Shown one piece after another: positions 1-7,499 of a DNA stretch of 64,000 nt; the first letter of the stretch is position 1, and each line of letters starts with the position of its first letter. The DNA lies in NCBI RefSeq assembly GCF_029382225.1, contig NZ_JARLTC010000033.1:1-64000 (forward strand), read 5' to 3'. This DNA is from Spongiactinospora sp. TRM90649. Lineage in GTDB: Bacteria; Actinomycetota; Actinomycetes; Streptosporangiales; Streptosporangiaceae. The position numbers and the translations under genes were made by a program. The notes under the pieces are model-generated. The model saw only the letters and a program-made list of their open reading frames with translations. It made no database searches and was not told where the DNA came from.

Positions 1-45
1 CCGCCTGGCCGCCTCGACCGTCACCCGTTTCCAGGAGGAGCGGCC

Positions 46-216
46 TTGACCGATGAGCACGCGTGCCCCTACTGCCATCTGGAGGAGGCAGGCCGGGCTG
101 AGACGCTGCCGGCGGGCCGTCAGGGCTCGGCCGGAAGATCGATCCACTCCAGCGCCCACCGATTGAGGTCGAGCAGGACCTTGCCGAGCGCGGCGCCCTT
201 CTCGGTGAGCCGGTAG
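46..216 (+). CDS. Possible short CxxC protein, 3' end doubtful
   Basis: A TTG start at 46 follows a good GGAGGAG Shine-Dalgarno and overlaps, as TTGA, the stop of an open frame entering from the window edge (2-49). The first residues read MTDEHACPYCHLEEAGRAE, with a CxxC pair that could be part of a zinc ribbon. After about 25 codons it runs antisense into the convergent HxlR gene, so either it is truncated or the end is wrong. No family is recognised. Confidence 0.22.
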   Translation: MTDEHACPYCHLEEAGRAETLPAGRQGSAGRSIHSSAHRLRSSRTLPSAAPFSVSR

Positions 217-479
217 TCGATCCGCACCGGAGTGGCGGGTTGCACGCTGCGCTCGATGAGCCCGTCGGCTTCGAGGTCCTTCAGCCGCTGCGAGAGCAGC
301 TTGTGGGTCATGTCCGGAACGGCCGCCGCGATGTCGCTGAACCGGCCGGCGCCGCCGAGTAGCGCGCGCAGCACGGTCGCGGCCCAGCGGCGGCCGATCA
401 TGTCCATCGCGGCGGCGTAGTAAGGGCAGTACGGCCGGAGCTGCTCGACGTCCAGTTGGCGGTGTGACATACTCCACAT
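120..479 (-). CDS. HxlR family transcriptional regulator
   Basis: Small winged-helix DNA-binding regulator of 119 aa, the usual HxlR length. An N-terminal Cys lies in RPYCPYYAAAMDMIGRRW, followed by the winged helix (FSDIAAAVPDMTHKLLSQRL) and the typical wing (RIDYRLTEKGAAL). A second Met four codons in (MSHRQ) is an equally good start. It is divergent from an MBL-fold hydrolase at 548, and two 13-bp imperfect palindromes lie between them, so it probably controls that gene and itself. The signal sensed is unknown; the Cys may respond to electrophiles or oxidants, as in YodB/HypR relatives. Confidence 0.9.
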   Translation of the reverse strand: MWSMSHRQLDVEQLRPYCPYYAAAMDMIGRRWAATVLRALLGGAGRFSDIAAAVPDMTHKLLSQRLKDLEADGLIERSVQPATPVRIDYRLTEKGAALGKVLLDLNRWALEWIDLPAEP

Positions 480-490
480 CCCGAATCTTC

Positions 491-521
491 TATCCTTAAG
501 ATACTTTCTATCTCAAAGATA
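491..521. promoter_or_regulatory. Tandem operator palindromes for the HxlR regulator
   Basis: Two imperfect palindromes of the same pattern, TATCCTTAAGATA (491-503) and TATCTCAAAGATA (509-521), start 18 bp apart in the short AT-rich gap between the divergent HxlR and MBL genes. Shared shape: TATCYYNAAGATA. The arrangement fits dimer binding that covers both promoters. Confidence 0.6.
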
Positions 522-547
522 CGGTATGAACTCGCAAGGAGTAGGCT

Positions 548-1396
548 ATGCCCGAGTCGAGTGCGGCGGCGTTGTCGTACGACGTGTTCGTGTCCGAGCC
601 GATCCCCACCACCGGCACGCTGCCGACCGGGGCGCGGCAGGAGTGGTCGCCGATCTCGACCACCCTCGTCTCCGGCGACACGGACGCGATCCTGGTCGAC
701 CCGCCGTTCACGGTCGAGCAGACCCGCCGAGTCGGTGACCGGGTCGAACGCTCCGGCAAACGACTGACGCACATCTACGTCACCCACGGCCACGGCGACC
801 ACTGGTTCGGCGCGGCACTGCTGGCCGAACGCTTTCCCGGAGCGCTCGTTCACGCCACCGAGGGCACCATCCGGCTCATGCGCGACTCGGTGGCCGGACG
901 GCGGAAGGCGTTCTGGGACGACCTGTTTCCTGGGCAGCTCCCCGACCTCCAGGTGACCGCCCAGGTGATCCCGGCCGACGGCCTCACCCTGGAGGGGCAC
1001 GCGCTGAATGCGGTCGAGGTCGGGCGCAGCGACTGCGACGACTCCACGGTGCTGCACGTGCCGTCGCTCGGACTGGTCGTCGCGGGTGACGTGGCCTACA
1101 ACAACGTCCACCAGTACCTCGCCGACGGCGGGCTCGACGGCGGCATCGACGCCTGGCTCCGCGCCATCGACAAGGTACGCGCCCTGCGGCCGAACGCCGT
1201 GGTCGCCGGCCACAAGGACGCCACCCGCGCCGACGATCCGCGCATCCTCGACGAGACCGCCGAATACCTGCGCACCGCCGACAGGGTGCTCGCCGACAAG
1301 CCCACAGCGCGGGCGTTCTTCGACAAGATGACCCGCCGCTACCCGGACCGGCTCAATCCCGGCACCGTCTGGCTCAACGCGCAGCGGCTGGCCTGA
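548..1396 (+). CDS. MBL-fold metallo-hydrolase
   Basis: Metallo-beta-lactamase superfamily hydrolase of 282 aa. The metal-binding signature THGHGDHWF (HxHxDH) sits near residue 77; later ligands fit VVAGDVAYNNVHQY (Asp) and VVAGHKDA (His). The N-terminal strand-loop region is glyoxalase-II-like. The ATG is preceded by AAGGAG. Members with this layout hydrolyse thioesters, lactones or similar substrates, and the exact substrate cannot be read here. It is divergent from an HxlR regulator with palindromes between them. Its stop overlaps the ATG of the next, broken reading frame (TGATG). Confidence 0.88.
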   Translation: MPESSAAALSYDVFVSEPIPTTGTLPTGARQEWSPISTTLVSGDTDAILVDPPFTVEQTRRVGDRVERSGKRLTHIYVTHGHGDHWFGAALLAERFPGALVHATEGTIRLMRDSVAGRRKAFWDDLFPGQLPDLQVTAQVIPADGLTLEGHALNAVEVGRSDCDDSTVLHVPSLGLVVAGDVAYNNVHQYLADGGLDGGIDAWLRAIDKVRALRPNAVVAGHKDATRADDPRILDETAEYLRTADRVLADKPTARAFFDKMTRRYPDRLNPGTVWLNAQRLA

Positions 1397-1845
1397 TGCG
1401 CGCCGTACGCTTTCACGAGTTCGGCGGGCGAGAAACCCTGCGGCCTGAGCGCGTTCGCCGTTCGCCGGAGGTGTCGGCGCGATCCGGTTGGACGCGGTCG
1501 CGGCCCAGGCCGGAATCAGCAAGGGTGGCCTGCTCCACCACTTCAAGTCAGGCCACCATTCCGGACACCGACGTCCCGGCGCGCGCGCATACCGACCAGG
1601 TGGCGGTGGCCCTGCTCGCCGCGCTGTCCGGCGGACCGGAGGTGCTCAACACGTTCCGGCGTCGCTACGAGGCTTGGCAGGACAGGCTGGCCGACGACGG
1701 CCTCGATCCGAGCACGGCCTACCTCGCCCGGCTGGCCGTCGACGGCTGGTGGATGGCGCGGCTGCTCGACCTGGCGCCGCCCCGCGACGACCTGCACCGC
1801 CAGGTGCGCGCGCGGCTGTCCGCGATGATCGATGAAGCCGTCTGA
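1396..1845 (+). pseudogene. Mosaic remnant: oxidoreductase start joined to a broken TetR gene
   Basis: The open frame begins MRAVRFHEFGGRETLRPE, the N-terminus of a zinc-type quinone oxidoreductase / alcohol dehydrogenase, and loses that similarity after about 18 codons. A TetR helix-turn-helix (IRLDAVAAQAGISKGGLLHHF) lies in another frame at about 1479-1551. The TetR C-terminal domain then resumes in the first frame (PEVLNTFRRRYEAWQDRLAD to the end). Helix 1 of TetR and its linker are missing. I read this as at least two deletions or frameshifts fusing two dead genes. Any product would not be a working regulator or reductase. Confidence 0.7.
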
Positions 1846-1857
1846 TGTCACCCGGCC

Positions 1858-2043
1858 TCGTGACTCGTGTCCTGGGGAGCGCGGACTTGGAGGTCTTGTA
1901 GGCCCAGGTGGCGGTCACCTTGATCGGGTTCTTCTGACCGACGCTGTCCTTGATCGTGACATAGGTGGTCACGGACTGGACCGGTTTGATCCGCTTGACA
2001 TAGCTGATCTTCGCGTCAGGTGCGGCGTGCGCGGCGGGGGCCA
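1858..2043 (-). pseudogene. Fragment of a secreted protein
   Basis: The reading MAPAAHAAPDAKISYVKR looks like the end of a signal peptide with an AHA-AP cleavage site. About 40 residues of beta-strand-like sequence follow (VTTYVTIKDSVGQKNPIKV, then TWAYKTSKS). Similarity to plausible coding sequence stops near 1870, and the frame runs on into the TetR remnant. No full start region is evident upstream. It is probably a truncated secreted protein; the family was not recognised. Confidence 0.45.
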
Positions 2044-2219
2044 TGAGCAGCCCCGCTCCGCTGGACAGAGGATCACTTGACCGGTCGGAAGGTACCACCG
2101 ATGGGCGCGGCCAGGCCGACAATCACGCGTCGAGCCGGGTGAGGGCGGCGAGTCAGGCGAGGACGGCTCGGCGAGCGTCGGCGAGATCACGTCCTGTGGG
2201 GACCGATGCGAGGCGCGCC

Positions 2220-3131
2220 TCAGCTCGTCGTCCAGCGACGGAGTTTGTCGGGGTTACGTACCACCCAGATGTGGCTGATCCGGTCGCCCGCGACCTCGAA
2301 CGCGAACACCGTCACGATGACGTCGTCCTGCTGGGCCACCAGACCAGGCTGACCGTTGACCATACGTTCCAGGACCGTCATGTCGCCGGGCCGGTGGCGG
2401 GCGAGCTCGACCCAGGCGCGCGCGATCTGCTCGCCGCCTTCGATGGGGCGCAGGAAGGTGGTGGCGAGCCCGCCGCCGTCGGCGACCGCCGTGGCGTCGG
2501 GGTCGAGCAGGCCGATCAGGGCGTCGATGTCCTTGGCCTCCCAAGCCTGCATGAAGTTCCTGACGACGTCGGCGGGCCGGGCTGCCGGAGTCGTCGCGGA
2601 AGGCTGCGAGGCCCGGATGCGACGGCGGGCCGAGGAGGCCAGTTGACGGCACGCCGCCGGGGTACGGCCGACGATCTCGGCCACTTCGGCGAAGGAGTGG
2701 CAGAAGACGTCGTGCAGGATGAACGCGACGCGTTCGGCCGGGGTCATCGCCTCCAGCACGACCAGGAAGGCCAGGTTGACCGACTCGTCCAGGGTGACCC
2801 GGTCGGCGGGGTCGGCGACGGTCCCGTCGGGGAGCGGCTCGGGGATCCACTCGCCCACGTAGGTCTCTCGCCGGACCCGTGCCGAGCGGAGCAGGTTGAG
2901 GCAGATGCGGCTGGCGACCGTCGTCAGCCAGGCACCGGGAGACTCGATGGCGTCCTGCTGCCGCCGGGACATGGCGTACCAGCGGGTGTAGGTCTCCTGC
3001 ACGGCGTCCTCGGCCTCGGCCAGCGAGCCCAGCAGCCGGTACGTGAGATTGATCAGGTGACGCCGCTCGCTCATGATCGCGTCCAGGTCCGGGTCGAGCC
3101 GGCCCTGTTCTGGCGTGGATCGGGTGGTCAT
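2220..3131 (-). CDS. sigJ: ECF41-type sigma factor with SnoaL-like C-terminal domain
   Basis: Extracytoplasmic-function sigma-70 factor of 303 aa from the ATG at 3131 (MTTRSTPEQG); an upstream in-frame start at 3257 would add an unlikely extension. Sigma-2 covers roughly residues 15-80 (LTYRLLGSLAEAEDAVQETY) and sigma-4 roughly 110-165 (AFILHDVFCHSFAEVAEIVG). A SnoaL/NTF2-like domain follows, with the ECF41 hallmarks WIPEP, DGGG and NPDKLRRW. In this family the C-terminal domain tunes sigma activity in place of an anti-sigma factor. It is divergent from a LUD-domain gene, its likely target. The symbol is by family analogy to mycobacterial SigJ. Confidence 0.9.
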   Translation of the reverse strand: MTTRSTPEQGRLDPDLDAIMSERRHLINLTYRLLGSLAEAEDAVQETYTRWYAMSRRQQDAIESPGAWLTTVASRICLNLLRSARVRRETYVGEWIPEPLPDGTVADPADRVTLDESVNLAFLVVLEAMTPAERVAFILHDVFCHSFAEVAEIVGRTPAACRQLASSARRRIRASQPSATTPAARPADVVRNFMQAWEAKDIDALIGLLDPDATAVADGGGLATTFLRPIEGGEQIARAWVELARHRPGDMTVLERMVNGQPGLVAQQDDVIVTVFAFEVAGDRISHIWVVRNPDKLRRWTTS

Positions 3132-3234
3132 GACGCCGTCGGCCCCTTCGTCGCATCGGTCTCTCACCGCTTCGACAAGACGGCGCACCGGAATGTGAGG
3201 CGACGCACCGGCCTGACATTCCTGAGGGCTGCGT

Positions 3235-3260
3235 TGTCGAACCGCTGAGACCGACACGTC
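3235..3260 (+). promoter_or_regulatory. Possible ECF41-dependent promoter for the LUD gene
   Basis: TGTCGAA (3235-3241) and CGTC (3257-3260) are spaced 15 nt apart, about 30 bp before the LUD start. ECF41 promoters are described as TGTCAC-like and CGTC-like boxes about 16 nt apart. The match is partial, so this is only a candidate. Confidence 0.3.
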
Positions 3261-3289
3261 ATTCAGCGAACAGGGAGCTCAGAGCCATC

Positions 3290-3919
3290 ATGACCACCTC
3301 AGTCCCGGAAACACCGTTCGCCGGCGCGGCGTCCGGGCAGCGTCTGGAGCGGACGGCCGCCGCACTCGCCGCGCGCGGTTTCACCGTCGAGATCCTCGAT
3401 GACGCCGCCGCCGCGCGCACCCGTGTGAGGGAGCTGATACCCGACGGGGCCAGCGTGCTCACCGGGGCCAGCGAGACCCTCCGGCGGTCCGGCATCGATG
3501 AGGACATCAACGCCAGTGGGCGCTACAAGGCCGTCAGGCCGTTGACCCTGGCCATGGACCGCACCACCCAGACGGACGAGATCCGGCGGCTGCGCGCCGG
3601 TCCCGACGTCGTCGTGGGCAGCGTCCACGCGGTCACCGAGACCGGTTCCCTCGTGATCGCCTCGGGCAGCGGAAGCCAGTTGCCCAGCTACTCCGGCGGC
3701 GCCGCCCGCGCGATCTGGATCGTCGGGGCGCAGAAGGTGGTGCTCGATATCAGCACCGCCCTGCGCCGCGTCGAAGAGCACTGCCTGCCGCTGGAGACCG
3801 CACGCACGCAGGAGGCCTACGGGTGGCCCAGCGCCGTCAACCGCGTTCTCATCCTCAACGCGGAATACCAGCCTGGACGCGGCACCGTCCTGCTGCTCCG
3901 CGAAGCCATCGGGTTCTGA
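3290..3919 (+). CDS. LUD-domain protein (LutC/YkgG-like)
   Basis: Protein of 209 aa with the LUD fold. The N-terminal half carries DGASVLTGASETLRRSGI. The core has VVVGSVHAVTETGSLVIASG, then GGAARAIWIVGAQKVVLDI, the strand-rich segment typical of the LutC/YkgG group. LutC takes part in lactate oxidation with LutA and LutB, but no partner genes lie here, so this is a stand-alone member. It is divergent from the ECF41 sigma factor, which suggests sigma-controlled expression. The ATG lies about 9 nt after GGGAGC. Confidence 0.85.
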   Translation: MTTSVPETPFAGAASGQRLERTAAALAARGFTVEILDDAAAARTRVRELIPDGASVLTGASETLRRSGIDEDINASGRYKAVRPLTLAMDRTTQTDEIRRLRAGPDVVVGSVHAVTETGSLVIASGSGSQLPSYSGGAARAIWIVGAQKVVLDISTALRRVEEHCLPLETARTQEAYGWPSAVNRVLILNAEYQPGRGTVLLLREAIGF

Positions 3920-3952
3920 CGGATCACCTCGTCCAGGAGATCGCGGCCGAGA

Positions 3953-3986
3953 CGACCTGCGCGCCTTCTGAACGGTGCGCAGGTCG
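3953..3986. terminator. Hairpin between convergent LUD and monooxygenase genes
   Basis: A perfect 10-bp stem (CGACCTGCGC / GCGCAGGTCG) with a 14-nt loop sits between the two convergent stops. There is no T-tract, which is usual for actinobacterial bidirectional terminators. Confidence 0.55.
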
Positions 3987-4012
3987 CCGTCGCGGGGGAG
4001 CGCCCGGCGAGA

Positions 4013-5518
4013 TCAGCCGACGGGCTCGCCGAACCAGCGGGAGAGCCGGCCGTCCAGGTCCCGCTGATCGTCGCCGATCCAGGCGACATGGCCGTCAGGA
4101 CGTAGCAGGACGCACGGGACGTCCAGTTCCGCGGCGGGGTCCGCGAGGTGATCGACCCGGTCCGACCAGCCGCCGACGGCCAGGCGTTCGGTGCGGTCCA
4201 GCAGCAGGCCGCGGCCGCGATGCAGCAGACCGTAGAGGTTGCCCTGCTTCACGTCGATGTCGGGCAGACGGCGGCCGAGCAGGTCGGGGCCTTCGCCGAA
4301 GTCGTACCGGATGCCGACCGCGGTGATCTTCTCGATCAGATGGCGGTTCACCTCCTCGAAGTCCATCAGTTCGGTGAGCAGCCTGCGCACCGCCTGCGGG
4401 CCCGGTTCGGTGGACAGCAGTTCCGTCTGGGCGCGGGTGTTGTCCAGCACATCCGCGGCGACCGGATGACGTTCGGCCTGGTAGGTGTCCAGCAGGGTTT
4501 CCGGCGCCCAGCCGCGGATCTGCGCGGCCAGTTTCCAGCCCAGGTTGAACGCGTCCTGAACGCCCAGGTTGAGGCCCTGTCCGCCGATGGGCGGATGGAT
4601 GTGCGCCGCGTCACCGGCCAGCAGCACCCGCCCGACCCGGTAACGCTCGGCCAGCCGGGTGGCATCCCCGAAGCGGGACATCCAGCGCGGGGAGTGCACC
4701 CCGAAATCGGTCCCGGCGATGGCGCGCAACTGTTGTTCGAAGTCCTTGAGGGTGGGCTTCTCCGCGCGGTCGCCGACGCCCGCGGCGGGCACCAGGACGC
4801 TGTAGATCCCCTCACCGAAGGGCCGGAGCCAGAATCGCTGGTGGGTCTTCTGGATTTCGGCCACCTTGGCGGCGATCTCCTCTTGCGGCACGCCCACTTC
4901 CATCTCGCCCATCAGCGTCTCGGCCCGCGAGGGCTCGCCGGGGAAGCCGACACCCAGCAGCTTGCGGACGGTACTGCGCCCGCCGTCACAGCCGACGAGG
5001 TAGCGCGAGCGCAGCCGTTCACCGTCGGCCAGCTCAACGGTCACGCCCTCGTCGTCCTGCTCGAGACCGGTCACCGCGCACCCGCGCCTGACCTGCGCGC
5101 CCAGTCCGATCGCGTGTTCTTCGAGCACCTGCTCGATGACCGGCTGCGGGATGCCCAGCAGATAGGCGTAAGCGGAGTCCAGGCCCTTGGGCGCGGGTTT
5201 GGGAATGGCGGCGAAGAAGCCGCCGGCCGGACGCCGTCTCCCGTGCTGGAGAAGGCGATCCAGCAGTCCGCGCATCGCCATCAGCTCAAGACTGCGAACA
5301 TGCAGCCCGACTATGCGGACGAACGACGCGGGCTCGGTTCCCTTCTCCAGAACGAGTACCCGCACATCGTGCAGCCGCAGTTCGGCGGCCAGCATCGCAC
5401 CGGTCGGCCCGCATCCGGCGATGATCACGTCGAAGATGAGATGGGTGCGATCGGCGGTGGAGTCAGGCTCGGCCGTGTCGTTCGACGACGGCCCGGCGGT
5501 GAACCGCTGAGAGTTCAT
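4013..5518 (-). CDS. rox: Rifampicin monooxygenase-like FAD hydroxylase (Rox)
   Basis: Class A flavoprotein monooxygenase of 501 aa. The FAD-binding GCGPTG lies near residue 36, with a DG motif GCDGGRSTVRKLLG and a GD motif GDAAHIHPPIGGQGLNLG. A C-terminal thioredoxin-like domain ends the protein. Stretches such as ASFVRIVGLHVRSLELMAMR and FFAAIPKPAPKGLDSAYAYL match what I recall of Rox, which oxidises the naphthyl ring of rifamycins and linearises the ansa chain. The N-terminal 25 residues before FDVIIAGCGPTG may be an extension. A VOC gene lies upstream on the same strand. The exact substrate needs testing, since the family also covers polyketide tailoring enzymes. Confidence 0.85.
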   Translation of the reverse strand: MNSQRFTAGPSSNDTAEPDSTADRTHLIFDVIIAGCGPTGAMLAAELRLHDVRVLVLEKGTEPASFVRIVGLHVRSLELMAMRGLLDRLLQHGRRRPAGGFFAAIPKPAPKGLDSAYAYLLGIPQPVIEQVLEEHAIGLGAQVRRGCAVTGLEQDDEGVTVELADGERLRSRYLVGCDGGRSTVRKLLGVGFPGEPSRAETLMGEMEVGVPQEEIAAKVAEIQKTHQRFWLRPFGEGIYSVLVPAAGVGDRAEKPTLKDFEQQLRAIAGTDFGVHSPRWMSRFGDATRLAERYRVGRVLLAGDAAHIHPPIGGQGLNLGVQDAFNLGWKLAAQIRGWAPETLLDTYQAERHPVAADVLDNTRAQTELLSTEPGPQAVRRLLTELMDFEEVNRHLIEKITAVGIRYDFGEGPDLLGRRLPDIDVKQGNLYGLLHRGRGLLLDRTERLAVGGWSDRVDHLADPAAELDVPCVLLRPDGHVAWIGDDQRDLDGRLSRWFGEPVG

Positions 5519-5660
5519 AGGTGTTGCCTTTCGGGGGAGTGCCTTGTCGGCTGGGCGCTCCCGGCGACACCTACGTCAATCGCCCGACCATGACGGGAAG
5601 GCGGAGCACCCACATCGCTACAGCGTTCATGGGTCTCACCTCCTCCGGCGGTGTCACGGT

Positions 5661-5680
5661 CTGCTGCAAGCTACAAGCCC
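5661..5680 (-). promoter_or_regulatory. Candidate rifamycin-associated element upstream of rox
   Basis: On the rox strand the sequence GGGCTTGTAGCTTGCAGC lies about 145 bp before the start codon, with GCTTG repeated seven bases apart. Rifamycin-inactivation genes in actinomycetes are known to carry a conserved rifamycin-associated element upstream. I cannot confirm the consensus from memory, so this is only a candidate. Confidence 0.3.
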
Positions 5681-5724
5681 GAGCGTCATCGGGTCCAATC
5701 CTTTTCCGCACGGGCACCGGCACC

Positions 5725-6102
5725 CTAGCCGCCGTACGGCACCGTGATGATCTCCAGGTTGTGCCCGTTGGGGTCGGACCAGTAGAGGCCGCGCCCGCCG
5801 TCGTTGGTGTTGATCTGCCCCGAATGCCGATGGAACGGATCGGCCCAGTACGTCAGCCCGCGCTCCTTGATCCGGCCCCAGATCTGGTCGAATTCGTCCT
5901 CGGCGACCAGGAAGGCGAAGTGCAGCGACGGCAGGTCGTCTCCCGCCTGCACGACGTCGATCGACACGTCGTTACCGAGCGAGACGACCCGGAACGGGCC
6001 GTACTCCGGCGCCGGCTCCAGGCCGAGGATCTCGACGAGGAAGGCCGCGGTCGCGTCCCTGTCCCTGGCCGGCATGATGGTGTGGTTCAGCTGGACGGAC
6101 AT
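5725..6102 (-). CDS. VOC family (glyoxalase/bleomycin-resistance fold) protein
   Basis: Protein of 125 aa with one pair of beta-alpha-beta-beta-beta units. It starts QLNHTIMPARDRDATAAFL and ends GLYWSDPNGHNLEIITVPYG, the usual C-terminal metal-ligand strand (Glu in NLEII), with His6 as a likely first ligand. VOC proteins are isomerases, dioxygenases or drug-binding proteins, and the sequence does not tell which. It lies upstream of the rox-like gene on the same strand with a 206-bp gap, so co-transcription is possible but not certain. Confidence 0.85.
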   Translation of the reverse strand: MSVQLNHTIMPARDRDATAAFLVEILGLEPAPEYGPFRVVSLGNDVSIDVVQAGDDLPSLHFAFLVAEDEFDQIWGRIKERGLTYWADPFHRHSGQINTNDGGRGLYWSDPNGHNLEIITVPYGG

Positions 6103-6227
6103 ACTCGCAGGCTACGCCAGGCGGAGCAGGAGCGGCCATCCCACATGCCGGCCGTTCGAATCGCGGCGACCGGCACGCGGGACGGTGGTCCGTTCCGAGA
6201 ACTCTCTGGCGTCGCGGGCGCGGCGCT

Positions 6228-6306
6228 CAAGTCAGCGGGAAGCGCGCGCCCTCGACCAGCCGTTTGGGCAACACGAAGGTGGCGAACGCGTGGGAAGCGT
6301 GTGACT
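6228..6306 (-). pseudogene. Short C-terminal gene fragment
   Basis: The minus strand reads FATFVLPKRLVEGARFPLT and then stops. The codon pattern looks coding, but no start or upstream part is present and no family is recognised. The rest of 6103-6380 shows nothing else. Confidence 0.2.
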
Positions 6307-6380
6307 GGCGCGCTTGGTGGTCCCCGGGGCCTGAGTGCACCGAACGGCCCCGGAGGCCGGTTGTTCCGGGCGGCGCCGGC

Positions 6381-6707
6381 TTACTCCTTGGCCGTTCCGG
6401 ATTCCCGCTTGATGGACTCCTGATAGATGTCCGCGAAAGTGCGCGAGTCCTTGATCAGATCGTCGCAGAAGGCGGCGACATCGTCGCCGATGAGTTCCAG
6501 GACTCCCTTGCCGGCCGCGACACCCTCCTCGAAGAAATCGACGATCCCGGAGAGCAGCCGCCCCTCGAGCAGGTCGACCGGTCCGACCTTGAAGAAATAC
6601 CGTTGCATCTCCTTGTAGACGATCTGGTAGTCCGGCGGGAGCGCCTTGACCCGCGCCATGTGCGCGCGCCACTGCTTCTTGCCCTCGATCATGTCCTGGA
6701 TGCCCAT
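6381..6707 (-). CDS. DUF1048 family protein (distal)
   Basis: Alpha-helical protein of 108 aa beginning MGIQDMIEGKKQWRAHMARV, with the DUF1048 pattern of a long helix, a LPPDYQIVYKEMQRYFF segment and an acidic helix (LELIGDDVAAFCDDLI). Its ATG lies one base after the stop of another DUF1048 gene, so translation is probably coupled. DUF1048 proteins are typically encoded with PadR-type repressors, as here; their biochemical role is unknown. The two paralogues probably arose by duplication. Confidence 0.85.
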   Translation of the reverse strand: MGIQDMIEGKKQWRAHMARVKALPPDYQIVYKEMQRYFFKVGPVDLLEGRLLSGIVDFFEEGVAAGKGVLELIGDDVAAFCDDLIKDSRTFADIYQESIKRESGTAKE

Positions 6708-6708
6708 G

Positions 6709-7065
6709 TCAGCCTCCCAGCCGGCCCAGTTTCCTCGCGACGTTCCTGTTCAGCTGCTCGCGCCACCGGTCGCGATGGCTTTGGGCCCCGTCTCCGCCGG
6801 CCAGCGCCGCGCAGAAGCCCCCGATGTCGTCACCCAGCACCTCGTGAATGCTCCGCCCATCGGCGGCCGTCTCTTCGAGTAGCCCCAGAGCGCTGTCGAG
6901 AATCGGCATCAGGTTTCGCCCGCTGAAATCCCCGTAGGGAAAAAGATGTCCCTTGATCTCTTCCCATGCCGCCCGGTATTCGGCCGGCAACACCTGGGCC
7001 CGGACTTCGAACGCTTTGCATTCCCTGGTGAGATCACTACCCGTCATCTTCTCCCAGAGGTTCAT
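6709..7065 (-). CDS. DUF1048 family protein (proximal)
   Basis: Protein of 118 aa from MNLWEKMTGSDLTRECKAFE. It shares with its neighbour the LPAEYRAAWEEIKGHLFPYG and VLGDDIGGFCAALAGG elements. The ATG overlaps the stop of the PadR gene by ATGA, which decides this start over an upstream ATG at 7113. The Arg-rich C-terminus (NRNVARKLGRLGG) differs from the distal copy. Function unknown; it is the second gene of a padR-DUF1048-DUF1048 operon. Confidence 0.82.
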   Translation of the reverse strand: MNLWEKMTGSDLTRECKAFEVRAQVLPAEYRAAWEEIKGHLFPYGDFSGRNLMPILDSALGLLEETAADGRSIHEVLGDDIGGFCAALAGGDGAQSHRDRWREQLNRNVARKLGRLGG

Positions 7066-7388
7066 TTCCCGCCCTCCTTGAGCTTGTCGATCCGTGAGGT
7101 GATGTACTCCCACTTCATCCAGAACGTCGCGAGCCTTTCGCGTCCCGCCTCGTTGAGCGCGTAGAACTTGCGCGGCGGGCCCACCTCGGACGGTCGTTTC
7201 GTCACCTGGACGAGGCCGTTCTTCTCCAACCGCAGCAGGATGGTGTAAACCGTCCCCTCGATTACGTCGGCGAAGCCGAGCTCGTTCAGCCGGCGCGTGA
7301 TGGCGTACCCGTAGGTCTCCTCGCTGCCGATGATTTCGAGCACGCAGCCCTCAAGCGTGCCCTTCAGCATCTCCGTGAGGTCGTCCAT
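7062..7388 (-). CDS. PadR family transcriptional regulator
   Basis: Winged-helix repressor of 108 aa. It begins with helix 1 (MLKGTLEGCVLEIIG), followed by the PadR signature YGYAITRRLNELGF and GTVYTILLRLEKNGLV. The wing is PPRKFYALNEAGRERL, with a short dimerisation helix at the end. It heads an operon with two DUF1048 genes (4-bp ATGA overlap) and probably represses it through the inverted repeat at 7417-7458. The small-molecule or stress signal is not deducible. Confidence 0.92.
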   Translation of the reverse strand: MDDLTEMLKGTLEGCVLEIIGSEETYGYAITRRLNELGFADVIEGTVYTILLRLEKNGLVQVTKRPSEVGPPRKFYALNEAGRERLATFWMKWEYITSRIDKLKEGGK

Positions 7389-7416
7389 CGTGGATCCCCT
7401 TCGGCCCTGTCCTTGG

Positions 7417-7458
7417 TACTCCGTAGTACCGAGTACTGCTATACCGTACCACGGAGTA
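7417..7458. promoter_or_regulatory. Inverted-repeat operator upstream of the PadR operon
   Basis: The arm TACTCCGTAGTAC (from 7417) and its inverted partner GTACCACGGAGTA (ending 7458) differ at one position. The inner segment also holds GAGTACT and TATACC, likely overlapping the -10. The site sits about 30-70 bp before the PadR start, as expected for autorepression. Confidence 0.6.
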
Positions 7459-7499
7459 GCGAGCTTGAGCCGAGTCGCCGGGTGATCGTCGGGTCGCTG

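Noticed and set aside
398..1546. 382-codon minus-strand frame opposite the MBL gene
   Set aside because: It is a GC-rich shadow of the MBL hydrolase; residues are Arg/Gly/Val-rich without motifs, and the plus-strand gene has RBS and catalytic signature.
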